Assembly: GCA_900321005.1 (NCBI GenBank)
Contig: ONUF01000003.1
Span: forward strand, 1 to 64,000
Direction: 5' to 3'
Source: an uncultured Bacteroidales bacterium
GTDB taxonomy: Bacteria; Bacteroidota; Bacteroidia; Bacteroidales; Paludibacteraceae
DNA: 64,000 bases
How positions within the stretch are numbered: the first letter of the stretch is position 1; each line of letters begins with the position of its first letter. Below, one piece after another: positions 44,710-54,557 of this stretch. Made by a program: the position numbers and the translations under genes. Below the pieces are notes generated by a model that was given only the letters and a program-made list of their open reading frames with translations, searched no databases and was not told where the DNA came from.

Positions 44710-45771
44710 ATGAAACGTATCGCGACCATAGTATTTCTCCTTCTCTCCTTATCTATAGGAGGCGCGTACACGTATGCGCGTACGCCCGCGCAGAAGCGCG
44801 CGAAGGCGAAAGAGATACAAATGCGTAAACGCGAAGCGGCCAAGCGCAAGGCGGAGAAGAAACGGGCGGCGAAAGCGAAAGCAGCCAAGCGGCAACGTAT
44901 CAAAGACGGCAAACCGCTGCTGTATATCTATACCTATAACTTGAAAACGCAGGAACCGCTGCCTGCTACGTTTGTCACCGCGCAGGATGTCAACGCCCGG
45001 CCGAACAGGAAGCCGAAGATCAGCAAAGCGACAGACACTAAGCGTTCGCGCGTGTCCAAGGCGTTGCCCGAAGGACAATATTGGGCAAGCGCAGCCAAGA
45101 CCGGTTTCTTTGCCTCCGACACCGTCTTTTTCAAGCATAAAGAAGACGAAGACGCTGTTCAGTTATACCTGTACCCGGAGACGCGGCTCACGTTCACCGT
45201 CACGGACAGTCTGACGGACAGACCGGTCGTAGCCAACATCATCGTGCGCAACCCCGCCGGACGAAAAATCATGCAGACCACTTCCGACTCCTTGCATGCC
45301 ACCATTGCCGTACTCTTAGACGACCGCATTCCGTTCTACACGATTGATGCTACGGCGGTCGATTACTTCCCGTTCCACGACACCATCAGCGATCCGACCC
45401 GTTTTGCAGGCGTGCGGATGAACCCTAAGGAGATCAAATCCTTCGTATTGCATAACATCTATTTCGCAACGGGAAAAACACGTATTCTTCCTTCTTCGGA
45501 GCCGGCTCTTAACGAACTGTTCCGCTTCCTATCCATCCGTCCGACGCAACGCATTCGCATCGTCGGTCATACGGATAATATAGGTTCTGACCGCTCGAAC
45601 CAGATCCTCTCGGAGGGTCGCTGCAAAGAGGTACGGAAAGAGATGATAGACCGAGGCATTCGCCCCGAGCGGATAGAAATAGAGGGCCGCGGAGAGCGCG
45701 ACCCTATTGTGCCTAATACCTCAGAAGATAATCGGCAAATGAACCGAAGAGTGGAGATTGTCCTGATTTAG
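44710..45771 (+). CDS. OmpA-domain envelope protein with basic N-terminal segment
   Basis: A 353-residue protein with a signal peptide (MKRIATIVFLLLSLSIGGAYTYA) and a C-terminal OmpA domain (about residues 245-353: LHNIYFATGKTRILPSSEPALNEL, VGHTDNIGSDRSNQILSEGR, NRRVEIVLI). Between about residues 25 and 65 is an extremely Lys/Arg/Ala-rich stretch (KREAAKRKAEKKRAAKAKAAKR), unusual for an exported protein. The middle part is beta-rich and may hold one or two carboxypeptidase-regulatory-like folds. The OmpA part should bind peptidoglycan. It starts 14 nt after the tRNA-Met hairpin, and its stop interlocks with that of the convergent kinase. Confidence 0.85.
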   Translation: MKRIATIVFLLLSLSIGGAYTYARTPAQKRAKAKEIQMRKREAAKRKAEKKRAAKAKAAKRQRIKDGKPLLYIYTYNLKTQEPLPATFVTAQDVNARPNRKPKISKATDTKRSRVSKALPEGQYWASAAKTGFFASDTVFFKHKEDEDAVQLYLYPETRLTFTVTDSLTDRPVVANIIVRNPAGRKIMQTTSDSLHATIAVLLDDRIPFYTIDATAVDYFPFHDTISDPTRFAGVRMNPKEIKSFVLHNIYFATGKTRILPSSEPALNELFRFLSIRPTQRIRIVGHTDNIGSDRSNQILSEGRCKEVRKEMIDRGIRPERIEIEGRGERDPIVPNTSEDNRQMNRRVEIVLI

Positions 45772-46415
45772 ATCTCCTTACCCGTCTGCTCCTTCGTCTC
45801 GAAGGGGAAGAGACCGAATAGCTCGGCGTCGATACGATCGGTCACCCAGCGGAAGTCCTCCGGGTTCTCCCCGAACTTAATCCTATCGCCTTCTACAATC
45901 AGCAGCTTGCCCTTGTAGTCCTTGATCCAGTTCTCATATTTATCATTCAAGCCCTGCAGGTAGTCCATGCGGATGGATTGCTCGTAGCCACGGCCGCGTT
46001 TCTGGATCTGCGCCACCAGCGTCGGAAGCGAAGCGCGCACATAGATCAACAGGTCCGGCATCTTAACGAGCGACATCATCAAGTCAAACAGATCGCGGTA
46101 GTTGTCAAAATCGCGATCGGACATAAAGCCCTGCTCATGTAAGTTCGGCGCAAAAATACGCGCATCCTCGTATATCGTACGATCCTGGATGATGTACTTG
46201 TCCTGTTTCCCGATCTCCACTACGTCCTTGAAACGCTTATTGAGGAAATAGACCTGAAGATTAAACGACCAGCGTGCCATGTCGGCATAGAAATCCGACA
46301 GGTACGGATTGTACTCCACGCTTTCGAAACGAGGTTCCCAGCCATAATGTTTGGCTAACATGTTTGTCAGGGTGGTCTTACCGCACCCGATGTTTCCTGC
46401 AACTGCTATATGCAT
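45768..46415 (-). CDS. Deoxynucleoside kinase (copy 1)
   Basis: A 215-residue kinase of the dNK/dGK/dAK family that phosphorylates deoxyribonucleosides for salvage. P-loop AGNIGCGKTTL, substrate segment FESVEYNPYL, DRT in IQDRTIYEDARIF and lid RGRGYEQSI are in place. A paralogue of the same layout lies 11 nt upstream. In other bacteria such tandem pairs are partners in a heterodimer or differ in base preference; which applies here is inference. Confidence 0.9.
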   Translation of the reverse strand: MHIAVAGNIGCGKTTLTNMLAKHYGWEPRFESVEYNPYLSDFYADMARWSFNLQVYFLNKRFKDVVEIGKQDKYIIQDRTIYEDARIFAPNLHEQGFMSDRDFDNYRDLFDLMMSLVKMPDLLIYVRASLPTLVAQIQKRGRGYEQSIRMDYLQGLNDKYENWIKDYKGKLLIVEGDRIKFGENPEDFRWVTDRIDAELFGLFPFETKEQTGKEI

Positions 46416-46426
46416 AATTGTATAAT

Positions 46427-47062
46427 TTATTTCGACCAGTTATTTTCGCTGAATAAGCCGAACAACTCGGCATCTACCTTATCCACCACCTTGCGGAAGT
46501 CCGCAGGGTTGTTCTCAAAATCCATCCCGTCCGAATCAATCACCAGCACGCGACCTTCGTATTTATGGAAGATAAAGTCTTCGTATTTGTCATTCAGGTC
46601 CTTCAAATAATCTATCTGCATCGTCTGCTCATAATCGCGGCCGCGCTTCTGGATTTGCGCAATAAGCGCCGGCACAGACTTACGCAAATAAATCATCATA
46701 TCCGGCATCTTCATCTGCGATTTCATCAGGTCAAAGAGTTCCATGAAGGTCGTAAAATCGCGTTCACTCAAGTCGCCACGCTCGTAGTTATTGCGCACGA
46801 ACACATACACGCCCTCGAAGATGCTACGGTCCTGTACGATGGTATGGCTGGCTTTTTGCACCGCCATCATATCTTTAAAGCGCTCCTTTAGGAAATAGGT
46901 CTCCAAGCAGAAGGCCCAACGCTGTATATCGCCGTAGTAATCCTCCAGGTAAGGGTTGAAACTCACGCTCTCAAAGCGCGGTTCCCATCCGTAGTACTTC
47001 GCCAACATCTTTGTCAGCGTCGTCTTTCCTGCTCCGATATTTCCTGCGATAGCGATATACAT
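46427..47062 (-). CDS. Deoxynucleoside kinase (copy 2)
   Basis: A 211-residue paralogue of the neighbouring kinase: P-loop AGNIGAGKTTL, FESVSFNPYL, DRS (in VQDRSIFEGVYVF) instead of DRT, and RGRDYEQTM in the lid. Identity to copy 1 is high in the N-terminal half. Its start codon overlaps the stop of the secreted amylase upstream (TAATG), so it is translated from the amylase message, an odd pairing of a secreted glycosidase with nucleotide salvage. Confidence 0.9.
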   Translation of the reverse strand: MYIAIAGNIGAGKTTLTKMLAKYYGWEPRFESVSFNPYLEDYYGDIQRWAFCLETYFLKERFKDMMAVQKASHTIVQDRSIFEGVYVFVRNNYERGDLSERDFTTFMELFDLMKSQMKMPDMMIYLRKSVPALIAQIQKRGRDYEQTMQIDYLKDLNDKYEDFIFHKYEGRVLVIDSDGMDFENNPADFRKVVDKVDAELFGLFSENNWSK

Positions 47063-49302
47063 TACTGTACGAGCGAACCTGTGACGGTATATGTTTTGTC
47101 TCCGCGAAGGATCAATAACTGACCGTTGATCATTACTTTGCGGGCTTTCTCTTGTGCTTCCGTATTATCAATTGCCTGAGTGGATTGAGGAATGATATGA
47201 TAGGCATCATACGTCGCCTTATCTACACTCTCCAACACGATATCACCCTTGAATTTCACCTTGCGCATAATGATATAACGCGTTCCTTCCAAGAGCGCCC
47301 AGCGTTGACCACCGGCCCAACCGTTACACCAACTGAGCGTTGCCGTATTACCTTGCACAACAGAATTGCCTTTAGCCTGGTAGTAGTTACCCTGCTCATC
47401 TTTGATAGCGATATAACTACCCATTTTGCAATCAATGGTCAACTTGCCATCCACGAACAGGTATTTGTCATCGCATGCACTACCGGTATTGGCATCCGCT
47501 CCGTTGATCCAGCCGAGGGCATAGAATTTATACGTCACGCCATCATATACGTCCGGATCAATCTCGGGCAATACTTCGCCTCCACCTCCGGTGTCCGTAC
47601 TCGGCACATAGGTATCTCCCGTGTAATACATCGCGATCTTGCTTTCCTTAAGCGCCAAGGTGTATCCCTCCGGCGCAGCTTTCGTTGCCGACGAACCCAA
47701 GTACAACACCACTTTACCGCGCTTACCCGTCACGGTGGCTTCGTACCAGCCGTTACCGCTCTGCTCCGTTACCGTACTCTCCGAATGGATACCGGCGGAC
47801 TTACGGGCAATGATCATCTTCTGTATCTCGCTTTGGTACTTTATCCAATGCGGCCAGAACACACACGGCACACCCGGCATCGACAGTATGTACGCATTGC
47901 ATTGCAGCATCAGTGCGCGGTCATTCACGCTCGCGCCGTCTGTACTGTTCACGATATCCGATTCGGTGTTCGTACGTTGGAACGTATCATGGTTATCCAC
48001 AAACGTCACGGCATACTTACTGATTCCCTGCCCGCGTAATCCGGCATTGACACATTTGCTGTAGTCGTTCTTCGCTATGCCGTTCTTGAAGGCCGCAGCA
48101 CGGCATGGGAAATCAAAGGCCAAGGTGTTCTGACTTGCCTCATTGACGCGTGACTTGATCTCACTCGCGCTCTCTACCCAATACTCCATAACGGAGAAAT
48201 AAGGACCGGATGCCGCATTGTAATCATTGAGGTGACTCACATGAAAACCACCGGCGTAGTCATACCGGAATCCGTCATAACCCACTTTGTTCTTCAAGAA
48301 CTTCAGGTAGGCTTTACACATGTTCTGTACTTGCGCATTTTGATGATCCCAGTCGCGTGCCGAACCATAATTGGCATTGTGCTGACCATCATCCGGATGG
48401 CTGCCTGACTGACCATGCTCATCATTCTGCGTGATCCAACTCGTTTGCGGATAGAAATGACCATACTCACCGAAATCCTGGTCCATGAACTCCACCGTAT
48501 TCACATCGCCCGAGTGGTTAATGACGATATCGGCAATCACGCGCGTACCGCTATTATGGAACGCATTGATGAGCACTTTTAACTCATACTCGTTGCCCCA
48601 TATATTGCTATTTTGATTGGAATACTGCGCCGGGATATAACCCATATTATCCTTGGTCTTGCAGGAAGGCGGCAACCAGACCATATCGAAATACGGATTG
48701 ATCTCGCTCGTCTTTCCGCTAAGCGCTGCCCAGGTGCTGGTACCAAACCCATGATCGTTGGAACTGTCCCAATAGAAAGCCTGCAGCATAATGTCTTCGC
48801 ACTCTGCCGGAACCGCTTTCTCATAATCGCCCGGCGTCACAGGATCATCGCCTCCACCTGGATTATCTCCGCCTCCGGGATTGTCACCTCCTCCCGGGGT
48901 ATCACCACCTGCAGGGGTATAGGTAGACCACGTACCGTTACCGTAATCCCATGTACCCTCTGCGATAGTGTACATATTCTCTGTACCTAAGGTCAGATCT
49001 CCGGTCTGATTCCATTTAACACCTTGATTCCAGTTGTTCTCCGTCGTAGCGGGATTCATACGGCAGAAAATCACATACGGATACTTGTCGTCTATCGTTC
49101 CCTGATACAAATCGGTCTCACCGGAGACAGAAGTCATACTGGTCCATCCATCACCGTTGCCGAACATATATATGGCAAAACGGGCGTTGTCTTTTTTCCA
49201 ATTGCTGCTCGGCCTTAGATATAAGGTTCTTGCGCACGCGAGGGCAGCTATACTCAAGCCGCCCCACACGCACAAGATTTTAAAAAACGAATTATTGCAC
49301 AT
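47062..49302 (-). CDS. Secreted alpha-amylase (GH13) with N-terminal domain and C-terminal tag
   Basis: A 746-residue secreted amylase. The signal peptide is within the first 25 residues. An N-terminal beta-rich domain (about 25-130: LYLRPSSNWKKDNARFAIYM) resembles a starch-binding module and is joined by a GGGDNPGGGDNP linker to the GH13 domain (about 165-600). Catalytic motifs are ADIVINHSG, the nucleophile in GFRYDYAGG, the acid/base in FSVMEYWV and VDNHDTF. A further beta-rich domain precedes the C-terminal tag (KVMINGQLLILRG, then YTVTGSLVQ). Its start lies 11 nt inside the end of the two-domain amylase gene. Confidence 0.92.
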   Translation of the reverse strand: MCNNSFFKILCVWGGLSIAALACARTLYLRPSSNWKKDNARFAIYMFGNGDGWTSMTSVSGETDLYQGTIDDKYPYVIFCRMNPATTENNWNQGVKWNQTGDLTLGTENMYTIAEGTWDYGNGTWSTYTPAGGDTPGGGDNPGGGDNPGGGDDPVTPGDYEKAVPAECEDIMLQAFYWDSSNDHGFGTSTWAALSGKTSEINPYFDMVWLPPSCKTKDNMGYIPAQYSNQNSNIWGNEYELKVLINAFHNSGTRVIADIVINHSGDVNTVEFMDQDFGEYGHFYPQTSWITQNDEHGQSGSHPDDGQHNANYGSARDWDHQNAQVQNMCKAYLKFLKNKVGYDGFRYDYAGGFHVSHLNDYNAASGPYFSVMEYWVESASEIKSRVNEASQNTLAFDFPCRAAAFKNGIAKNDYSKCVNAGLRGQGISKYAVTFVDNHDTFQRTNTESDIVNSTDGASVNDRALMLQCNAYILSMPGVPCVFWPHWIKYQSEIQKMIIARKSAGIHSESTVTEQSGNGWYEATVTGKRGKVVLYLGSSATKAAPEGYTLALKESKIAMYYTGDTYVPSTDTGGGGEVLPEIDPDVYDGVTYKFYALGWINGADANTGSACDDKYLFVDGKLTIDCKMGSYIAIKDEQGNYYQAKGNSVVQGNTATLSWCNGWAGGQRWALLEGTRYIIMRKVKFKGDIVLESVDKATYDAYHIIPQSTQAIDNTEAQEKARKVMINGQLLILRGDKTYTVTGSLVQ

Positions 49303-52300
49303 TTCTTCCCATTACATCATAAACCTTGTCACCAATACGGATATAGAGCAGACCGTTGTGGATGAATTTCTCGGTCATCACTGCATTCTGTCCTTCCTCT
49401 ACATCCTCGATACCTTGCGGAATCGGAGTACGCTCCGTATCCTTGTCGCCGCGCGGCGAGTTCAGCTTATAGTAAACGCCGAAGTTCGTGCCCTTTACCG
49501 CCAAGGTATAACCGGCAGGCGTGCTGTTGTAACCCGATGCCGGACCAATCAACAGACGAATATCGCCGTTCGTACCGTGAATAGTAGCCTTGTAGTAATC
49601 ATGACTTGCCTCATCCTCCACGCTACTCTGGCTATGTACACCCGTTTTATAACGTGCGTTAATCATCGCCTTGATCTCGTTCTTGAAGGTAATCCAGTGC
49701 GGGAAGAAGACGCACGGCACACCCGGCATGGACAGAATGAATGCGTTACATTGCAGCACTTTCGCCTTGTTCTCATCGTTTGCCAACGAGTTTCCATAAC
49801 CCAGGAACTCCTTCTCATCACGAAGGAACGTATCGTGGTTATCAATGAACGTTACGGCATAACGGCTCTCGCCGGCGCCTAACAAGCCACTGCCTCTCAG
49901 CGCACCATAGTTGCCGTTTGCGATACCATCGTTGAAAGCCGAGAACTTCGTTGCAAAGTCAAACGTCATCGAGGTACGTCTTGCCTCATTCAGGTGATAC
50001 TGCAAATCTCCTACGCGGTTATCCCACATCTCCATTACCGTGAAGTACGGACTGGCTACCGAGTTGTAATCCGCGATGTAACCATTCTTGAAGCCCTTGC
50101 AGTAGTCATAACGGAAACCATCTACATGCACATCATTGACCAACCATTTGAGATATGCTTTGCACATGAGTTGTACGTTTACGTTCTTATGATCCAAGTC
50201 TCGACCGCCTTTGAAATCATCCAAGCCGTCATAACCTTCATCGTTATTACCGGACGCTGTTCCGAAGCAGGATCCGGCACCTTCTTCCGGATCTTTTGCA
50301 TCTTCTGACCAGTTCATATCATCCGTCTTGCATATCCATGCGGCCGTCGGCTGGTAAACACCGTACTCGCCGAAGTCCTGCTTGGGGAACGTACACCAAC
50401 TCGGTTCACCCGAACAATGGTTGATCACGATATCTTCAATCACACGCGCACCCAGACCATGGAATTTTTTAATCAGTTTATTCAGGTTCGCCTTCGTACC
50501 CCAATCGCTATTCAGGTCACTGTACTGGATCGGCAAATAACCTGTACCACCGGTGGAACGGGAGAACGGAGGCAACCAGATCAAATCGAACCATTTACCC
50601 ATCTCGTCCGCGATGTACTCGTTTGTCTCTTTCGATTTATTCTTCATCAATCGAGCCCATGCTGTACTACCGTAGACAGACGTGGTGCTACCAGGCATGG
50701 TTTCCAGTTCGTTACTGTCCCAATAGAAGCCCTGGATCATGACGTCCGTACACTTTTCCGGAGCAGAGTTGCTATAGCTTGGATCCGGTTTGAGATTTTC
50801 CGGAACTTCCGGTTCTGGATCAGGATCTACCGGCTTCGAAGGATCATACTCCCTCGGATCACTGCCGTCGAACATACTTACCCAGATTTCAAAACTCTCG
50901 TTATGACCTTCCATTGTGCTATAGTTGGATGCCATCTTATAGTAATTATTATCTGGCAACCATGACGCCGGGGTGTCACCCTGCACTTTGTCGCCCAACA
51001 TCAGAATCAGGTTACCGCGCTTACCTACCACCGTTATCTTATAACCGGTTGCCGAAGCTTCCTCATCGTTCGTCGAACTCTCGCTATGCACACCCGCTGC
51101 CTTACGTGCAGCTATCATCGGTTTCAGGTCCTCTTTGTACTTCGCCCAGTGCGGATAGAATACACACGGAACACCCGGCAACGACAACAGCATGGCGTTA
51201 CATTGCATCAAACGTGCCTTCACTTCCGGCTTCATCGAGTTACCGCGACCGCAGAACTCATTCTCATTATCCGGACGGAGGAACCAGTCATGGCTCTCCA
51301 TGAACGTTACCGAGTGCTTGCCGTCCCCGCGGCTCATGATACAATCACCGCGACCACGGCTGTAATCCCAACCCGCTATCGAGTTGAACACATGCCATTT
51401 GAGGTCGAAATCCAGACCCATCAGGTCACCTTTGGCCTCATTGATTTCACGTTGAATCTCATCCGTACCGTTATAACTCTCCATGAAAGCGATATACGGT
51501 TTTGCATGCTGGTTATAGTTCCAGTGATGCCAGTTGTTGAATCCGTCGCCCTTGTCGTAGCGGAAACCGTCGTACTTCATCACTTCGCGCATCCATTTCA
51601 GATAAGCAATGAACATCTCCTGCACATACACCTTATCATGACTCCAGTCACGCGCACCACTCCAGTTATCACCGTCATCGAGGCTACCGGTTGCGGTTCC
51701 CCAACATTCTCCTGAACCTTCTTTCTCTTCGGTCGGCTTATTCTCTTCCCAGTTCACCTCATCGTTCGAACAGATATAACTTGCATCCGGTTGGAACTTA
51801 CCGAACTCGCCGAAGTCCATCTCCGGGAAATCACACCAGGTACTCCAGCTGGCGCAGTGGTTAATCACGATATCGGCAACCACCTTGCTGCCTGCGTTGT
51901 GGAAAGCAGCAATCAGCGCCTCTAACTCTTCGCGGGTACCCCAGTTCGAGTTCTGGTTGCTGTACTGTTTCGGGTGATAACCCATTCCGTCGCCGTAGGC
52001 ACTCGGCGGCAACCAGATCAGGTCGAACGAGTGTGCCATCTCCTCTGCCTGCGGCAGCAAGGTAGCCCATTTGGTATCGCCGTACAGGTCTGTACCTAAC
52101 TCCGCACTATCCGGCCAGTACGATTCGTTATAGAACGCCTGAATCATCACGTCCTCACACTGACGGGGTACGGAACCGCTCGTCACAGGCGCTTCCTTAC
52201 ACGTGGCGCAAGATATATATATTTCATCCGCACCCATCTTAAACTTCAGATAGAAATCATAGGTGCTCGTCTCGCTCACTTTGTATGCATCGTTTTCAAC

Positions 52301-52909
52301 GGCAAACTCATAACTCGTGTTTGCATATTTGGTAATAACCCACGATGCGTCTGCGCACTTGCTATGCACTTGCACATGCTGACCTGCCGTCAACTGAACG
52401 CCTTGCAGATAATACTCAATAAACGAAGGATCAAGCGGACTCGGGTTCTTCGTTCCTGCATAGTACACACCGTCAATCAACAGACCGTACGATTCCTCGC
52501 AGCCACCGCCGCCGGAAGTACCGCCGCCCTGTCCGTCATCATAAGGCACTCCTTCACCACAGTTCGAACCGTTGCCGATGTACAACTGATCCTCACCATA
52601 CTTCAACTTGATGTAGCAGTCGTAGCAACCGGTTACCGTAGCATCATAATGGTCGCCATTCAGCGTAAAACCCTCTACTGACCATGTGTCCAACGCAACC
52701 GCCCACACAGCCTTATTACCGGGGTCGCATAATTGCAACTTGTCACCCGCCTTTACCGACACGTGTGCCAAATACTGTTTGAAACCACCATTTTCATCTA
52801 CTTGGGTTCCGGCAAAATACGTTGTGCCGTTCACCAAAATACCGTAACTCTGCGCGAACGTCATCGTCACGCAAAGCATCAATCCCAAAAACAGAAAAAC
52901 TTTTTTCAT
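49292..52909 (-). CDS. Secreted amylase with two tandem GH13 catalytic domains
   Basis: A 1205-residue secreted protein. Signal peptide 1-19, then two similar N-terminal modules of about 100 residues (SYGILVNGTTYFAGT and SYGLLIDGVYYAGTK) separated by a Gly-rich linker. Two complete GH13 domains follow (about 250-690 and 735-1165) with a Pro/Asp linker (DPDPEPEVPE) between. Domain 1 has GFRYDKGDGF, IAFMESYNG and TFMESHDWF (usual DNHDTF changed, catalytic Asp kept). Domain 2 has GFRYDYCKGF, FTVMEMWDN and IDNHDTF. The tag is EKFIHNGLLYIRIG, then YDVMGRNVQ. Domain duplication inside one polypeptide may aid binding to granular starch. The third amylase gene lies 25 nt upstream. Confidence 0.92.
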   Translation of the reverse strand: MKKVFLFLGLMLCVTMTFAQSYGILVNGTTYFAGTQVDENGGFKQYLAHVSVKAGDKLQLCDPGNKAVWAVALDTWSVEGFTLNGDHYDATVTGCYDCYIKLKYGEDQLYIGNGSNCGEGVPYDDGQGGGTSGGGGCEESYGLLIDGVYYAGTKNPSPLDPSFIEYYLQGVQLTAGQHVQVHSKCADASWVITKYANTSYEFAVENDAYKVSETSTYDFYLKFKMGADEIYISCATCKEAPVTSGSVPRQCEDVMIQAFYNESYWPDSAELGTDLYGDTKWATLLPQAEEMAHSFDLIWLPPSAYGDGMGYHPKQYSNQNSNWGTREELEALIAAFHNAGSKVVADIVINHCASWSTWCDFPEMDFGEFGKFQPDASYICSNDEVNWEENKPTEEKEGSGECWGTATGSLDDGDNWSGARDWSHDKVYVQEMFIAYLKWMREVMKYDGFRYDKGDGFNNWHHWNYNQHAKPYIAFMESYNGTDEIQREINEAKGDLMGLDFDLKWHVFNSIAGWDYSRGRGDCIMSRGDGKHSVTFMESHDWFLRPDNENEFCGRGNSMKPEVKARLMQCNAMLLSLPGVPCVFYPHWAKYKEDLKPMIAARKAAGVHSESSTNDEEASATGYKITVVGKRGNLILMLGDKVQGDTPASWLPDNNYYKMASNYSTMEGHNESFEIWVSMFDGSDPREYDPSKPVDPDPEPEVPENLKPDPSYSNSAPEKCTDVMIQGFYWDSNELETMPGSTTSVYGSTAWARLMKNKSKETNEYIADEMGKWFDLIWLPPFSRSTGGTGYLPIQYSDLNSDWGTKANLNKLIKKFHGLGARVIEDIVINHCSGEPSWCTFPKQDFGEYGVYQPTAAWICKTDDMNWSEDAKDPEEGAGSCFGTASGNNDEGYDGLDDFKGGRDLDHKNVNVQLMCKAYLKWLVNDVHVDGFRYDYCKGFKNGYIADYNSVASPYFTVMEMWDNRVGDLQYHLNEARRTSMTFDFATKFSAFNDGIANGNYGALRGSGLLGAGESRYAVTFIDNHDTFLRDEKEFLGYGNSLANDENKAKVLQCNAFILSMPGVPCVFFPHWITFKNEIKAMINARYKTGVHSQSSVEDEASHDYYKATIHGTNGDIRLLIGPASGYNSTPAGYTLAVKGTNFGVYYKLNSPRGDKDTERTPIPQGIEDVEEGQNAVMTEKFIHNGLLYIRIGDKVYDVMGRNVQ

Positions 52910-52934
52910 TGTATTGTTAATTTTAAGTAATGTC

Positions 52935-54425
52935 TCATTCTACCACTCTGCCCGTCACGTCATAAACTCTCTCGCCATGACGAATATAGAGATTCCCGTC
53001 TTTCATGAACTTCTTGCTCTTTTCCTGCACGCCCACTTCATCAATCGCCTGCACGTTATCCGATACGTAAATCGCAAACTCACTGCCATACTCCGAACCG
53101 TCCAAAGCCAAATGATAGCCCTCCGGAACAGTCGTCGAACGCTTCGGGCCCAAGCGCAACACGATATTACCGCGGTGACCCTGAATCATTGCACTGTAGT
53201 ATTTCTTCGTGCTTGTTCCGTCTTCATTCGACACTACAGACTCCGAGTGAATACCCGCCAATTTGCGCACAGCGATCAGTGCATTGATGGCATCTCCGTA
53301 TTTAACCCAATGCGGATAGAACACGCACGGCACACCCGGCATCATCAATATATACGCATTCGCCTGCAGAATCTTGTTCTTAATCGTCGCGTCATCCAGA
53401 TTTGCATCGTCACCCGCAAACTCACAATTATTATCACGGTCAAACGTGTCGTGATTATCGATGAACGTCACCGTATATTTGGCCAAACCTTTACCGCGTA
53501 ACGTACTCGACAAACCTTTCAGTTTTCCATAGTTCGCATTCGCCGTAGAAAACGCACTGTTTAAATCCCATTTGAGCGGAAAATCAAACGCTAACGTATT
53601 ATAACCCGTAGCCGCCAAATGTTCTGCAATTGCATTGGCATTATCCCAAAACTCCGAAACGGAGAAATAGGGTTTTGCCTCTTCATTATACATTTTCAGG
53701 TACTCGCCCAAATAACCTTTCGTCATATCATAGCGAAATCCATCGTACTTCATCTTTTCAATCATCCAACGCACGTACGCTTTTGCCCAATTCTGCACAT
53801 ACTCATTCGTATGATCCAAGTCGCGCGCGCCACCGTCATTCTCGCCGGTATCCGTTGCACCGCGATTCTCTAACGCCGTATTATAGCAAGGTGAAGATGC
53901 CTTTGCTTCGGTCGAAGTAAAACACTCGTCGTATCGACATATATGTTTCGTCTCCAATTGGAACGCACCATAACCTGTTCCGAAATTATCCGCTTCGAAA
54001 TCGCACCAGTTCTTATCCTTACGGTGATTAATTACGATATCTGCAATCACTTTGGTACCACCGCGATGCAACGCAGCAATCAACTTTGTCAACTTATCCT
54101 TCTTTCCCCATTCGCTATTCTGGTCGCTCAATTTATAGTGATAATACCCTACACCACCGCCATTCGAATTGGCACTGGGCGGAAACCACACTAAATCGAA
54201 GTTATCGCGAATCGCTACGCTGTCCTTCATGAGGTAAGACCACATAGTACAGCCGTACTTGGTTCCGGTCATTTTGTAACTGTCCCAGTAGAACGCCTGC
54301 AGCATCACGTCCTCGCACTCTGCCGGCACACCGATATTCTCCGCACGCACAATGCCTGCGCTCGAAAAAGCGCCCGCGCACGTAAAAAACAATAGAGAGA
54401 AGATATGTAAATTGAACTTTTTCAT
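52935..54425 (-). CDS. Secreted alpha-amylase (GH13), single-domain, with C-terminal tag
   Basis: A 496-residue secreted amylase: signal peptide (first 28 residues), GH13 catalytic domain (about 35-450) and a short tag. Motifs are ADIVINHRK, the nucleophile in GFRYDMTKGY, the acid/base in FSVSEFWDN and IDNHDTF. The tag is KFMKDGNLYIRHG, then YDVTGRVVE. It is first of the three amylase genes behind a consensus promoter, so the amylases and two kinases form one likely unit of about 8.6 kb. Close similarity to the catalytic domains of the next gene suggests local duplication. Confidence 0.93.
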   Translation of the reverse strand: MKKFNLHIFSLLFFTCAGAFSSAGIVRAENIGVPAECEDVMLQAFYWDSYKMTGTKYGCTMWSYLMKDSVAIRDNFDLVWFPPSANSNGGGVGYYHYKLSDQNSEWGKKDKLTKLIAALHRGGTKVIADIVINHRKDKNWCDFEADNFGTGYGAFQLETKHICRYDECFTSTEAKASSPCYNTALENRGATDTGENDGGARDLDHTNEYVQNWAKAYVRWMIEKMKYDGFRYDMTKGYLGEYLKMYNEEAKPYFSVSEFWDNANAIAEHLAATGYNTLAFDFPLKWDLNSAFSTANANYGKLKGLSSTLRGKGLAKYTVTFIDNHDTFDRDNNCEFAGDDANLDDATIKNKILQANAYILMMPGVPCVFYPHWVKYGDAINALIAVRKLAGIHSESVVSNEDGTSTKKYYSAMIQGHRGNIVLRLGPKRSTTVPEGYHLALDGSEYGSEFAIYVSDNVQAIDEVGVQEKSKKFMKDGNLYIRHGERVYDVTGRVVE

Positions 54426-54489
54426 GGCTCCTTAATTGATTTGTTTATTTGATACACTCTGTTCTTTTTAAGTTTTTAACTTAAGCGAC

Positions 54490-54523
54490 TGCAAAAGTAC
54501 AAAAAATATCGGACATATGCAAA
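54490..54523 (-). promoter_or_regulatory. Promoter of the amylase-kinase unit
   Basis: On the minus strand TTTGCA (54518-54523) and TACTTTTGCA (54490-54499) are 18 nt apart, a near-perfect Bacteroidota promoter, 65 nt before the first amylase start. Confidence 0.8.
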
Positions 54524-54557
54524 TATTTGAGGAAAAAATTGTATTTTTTCTATCTTA

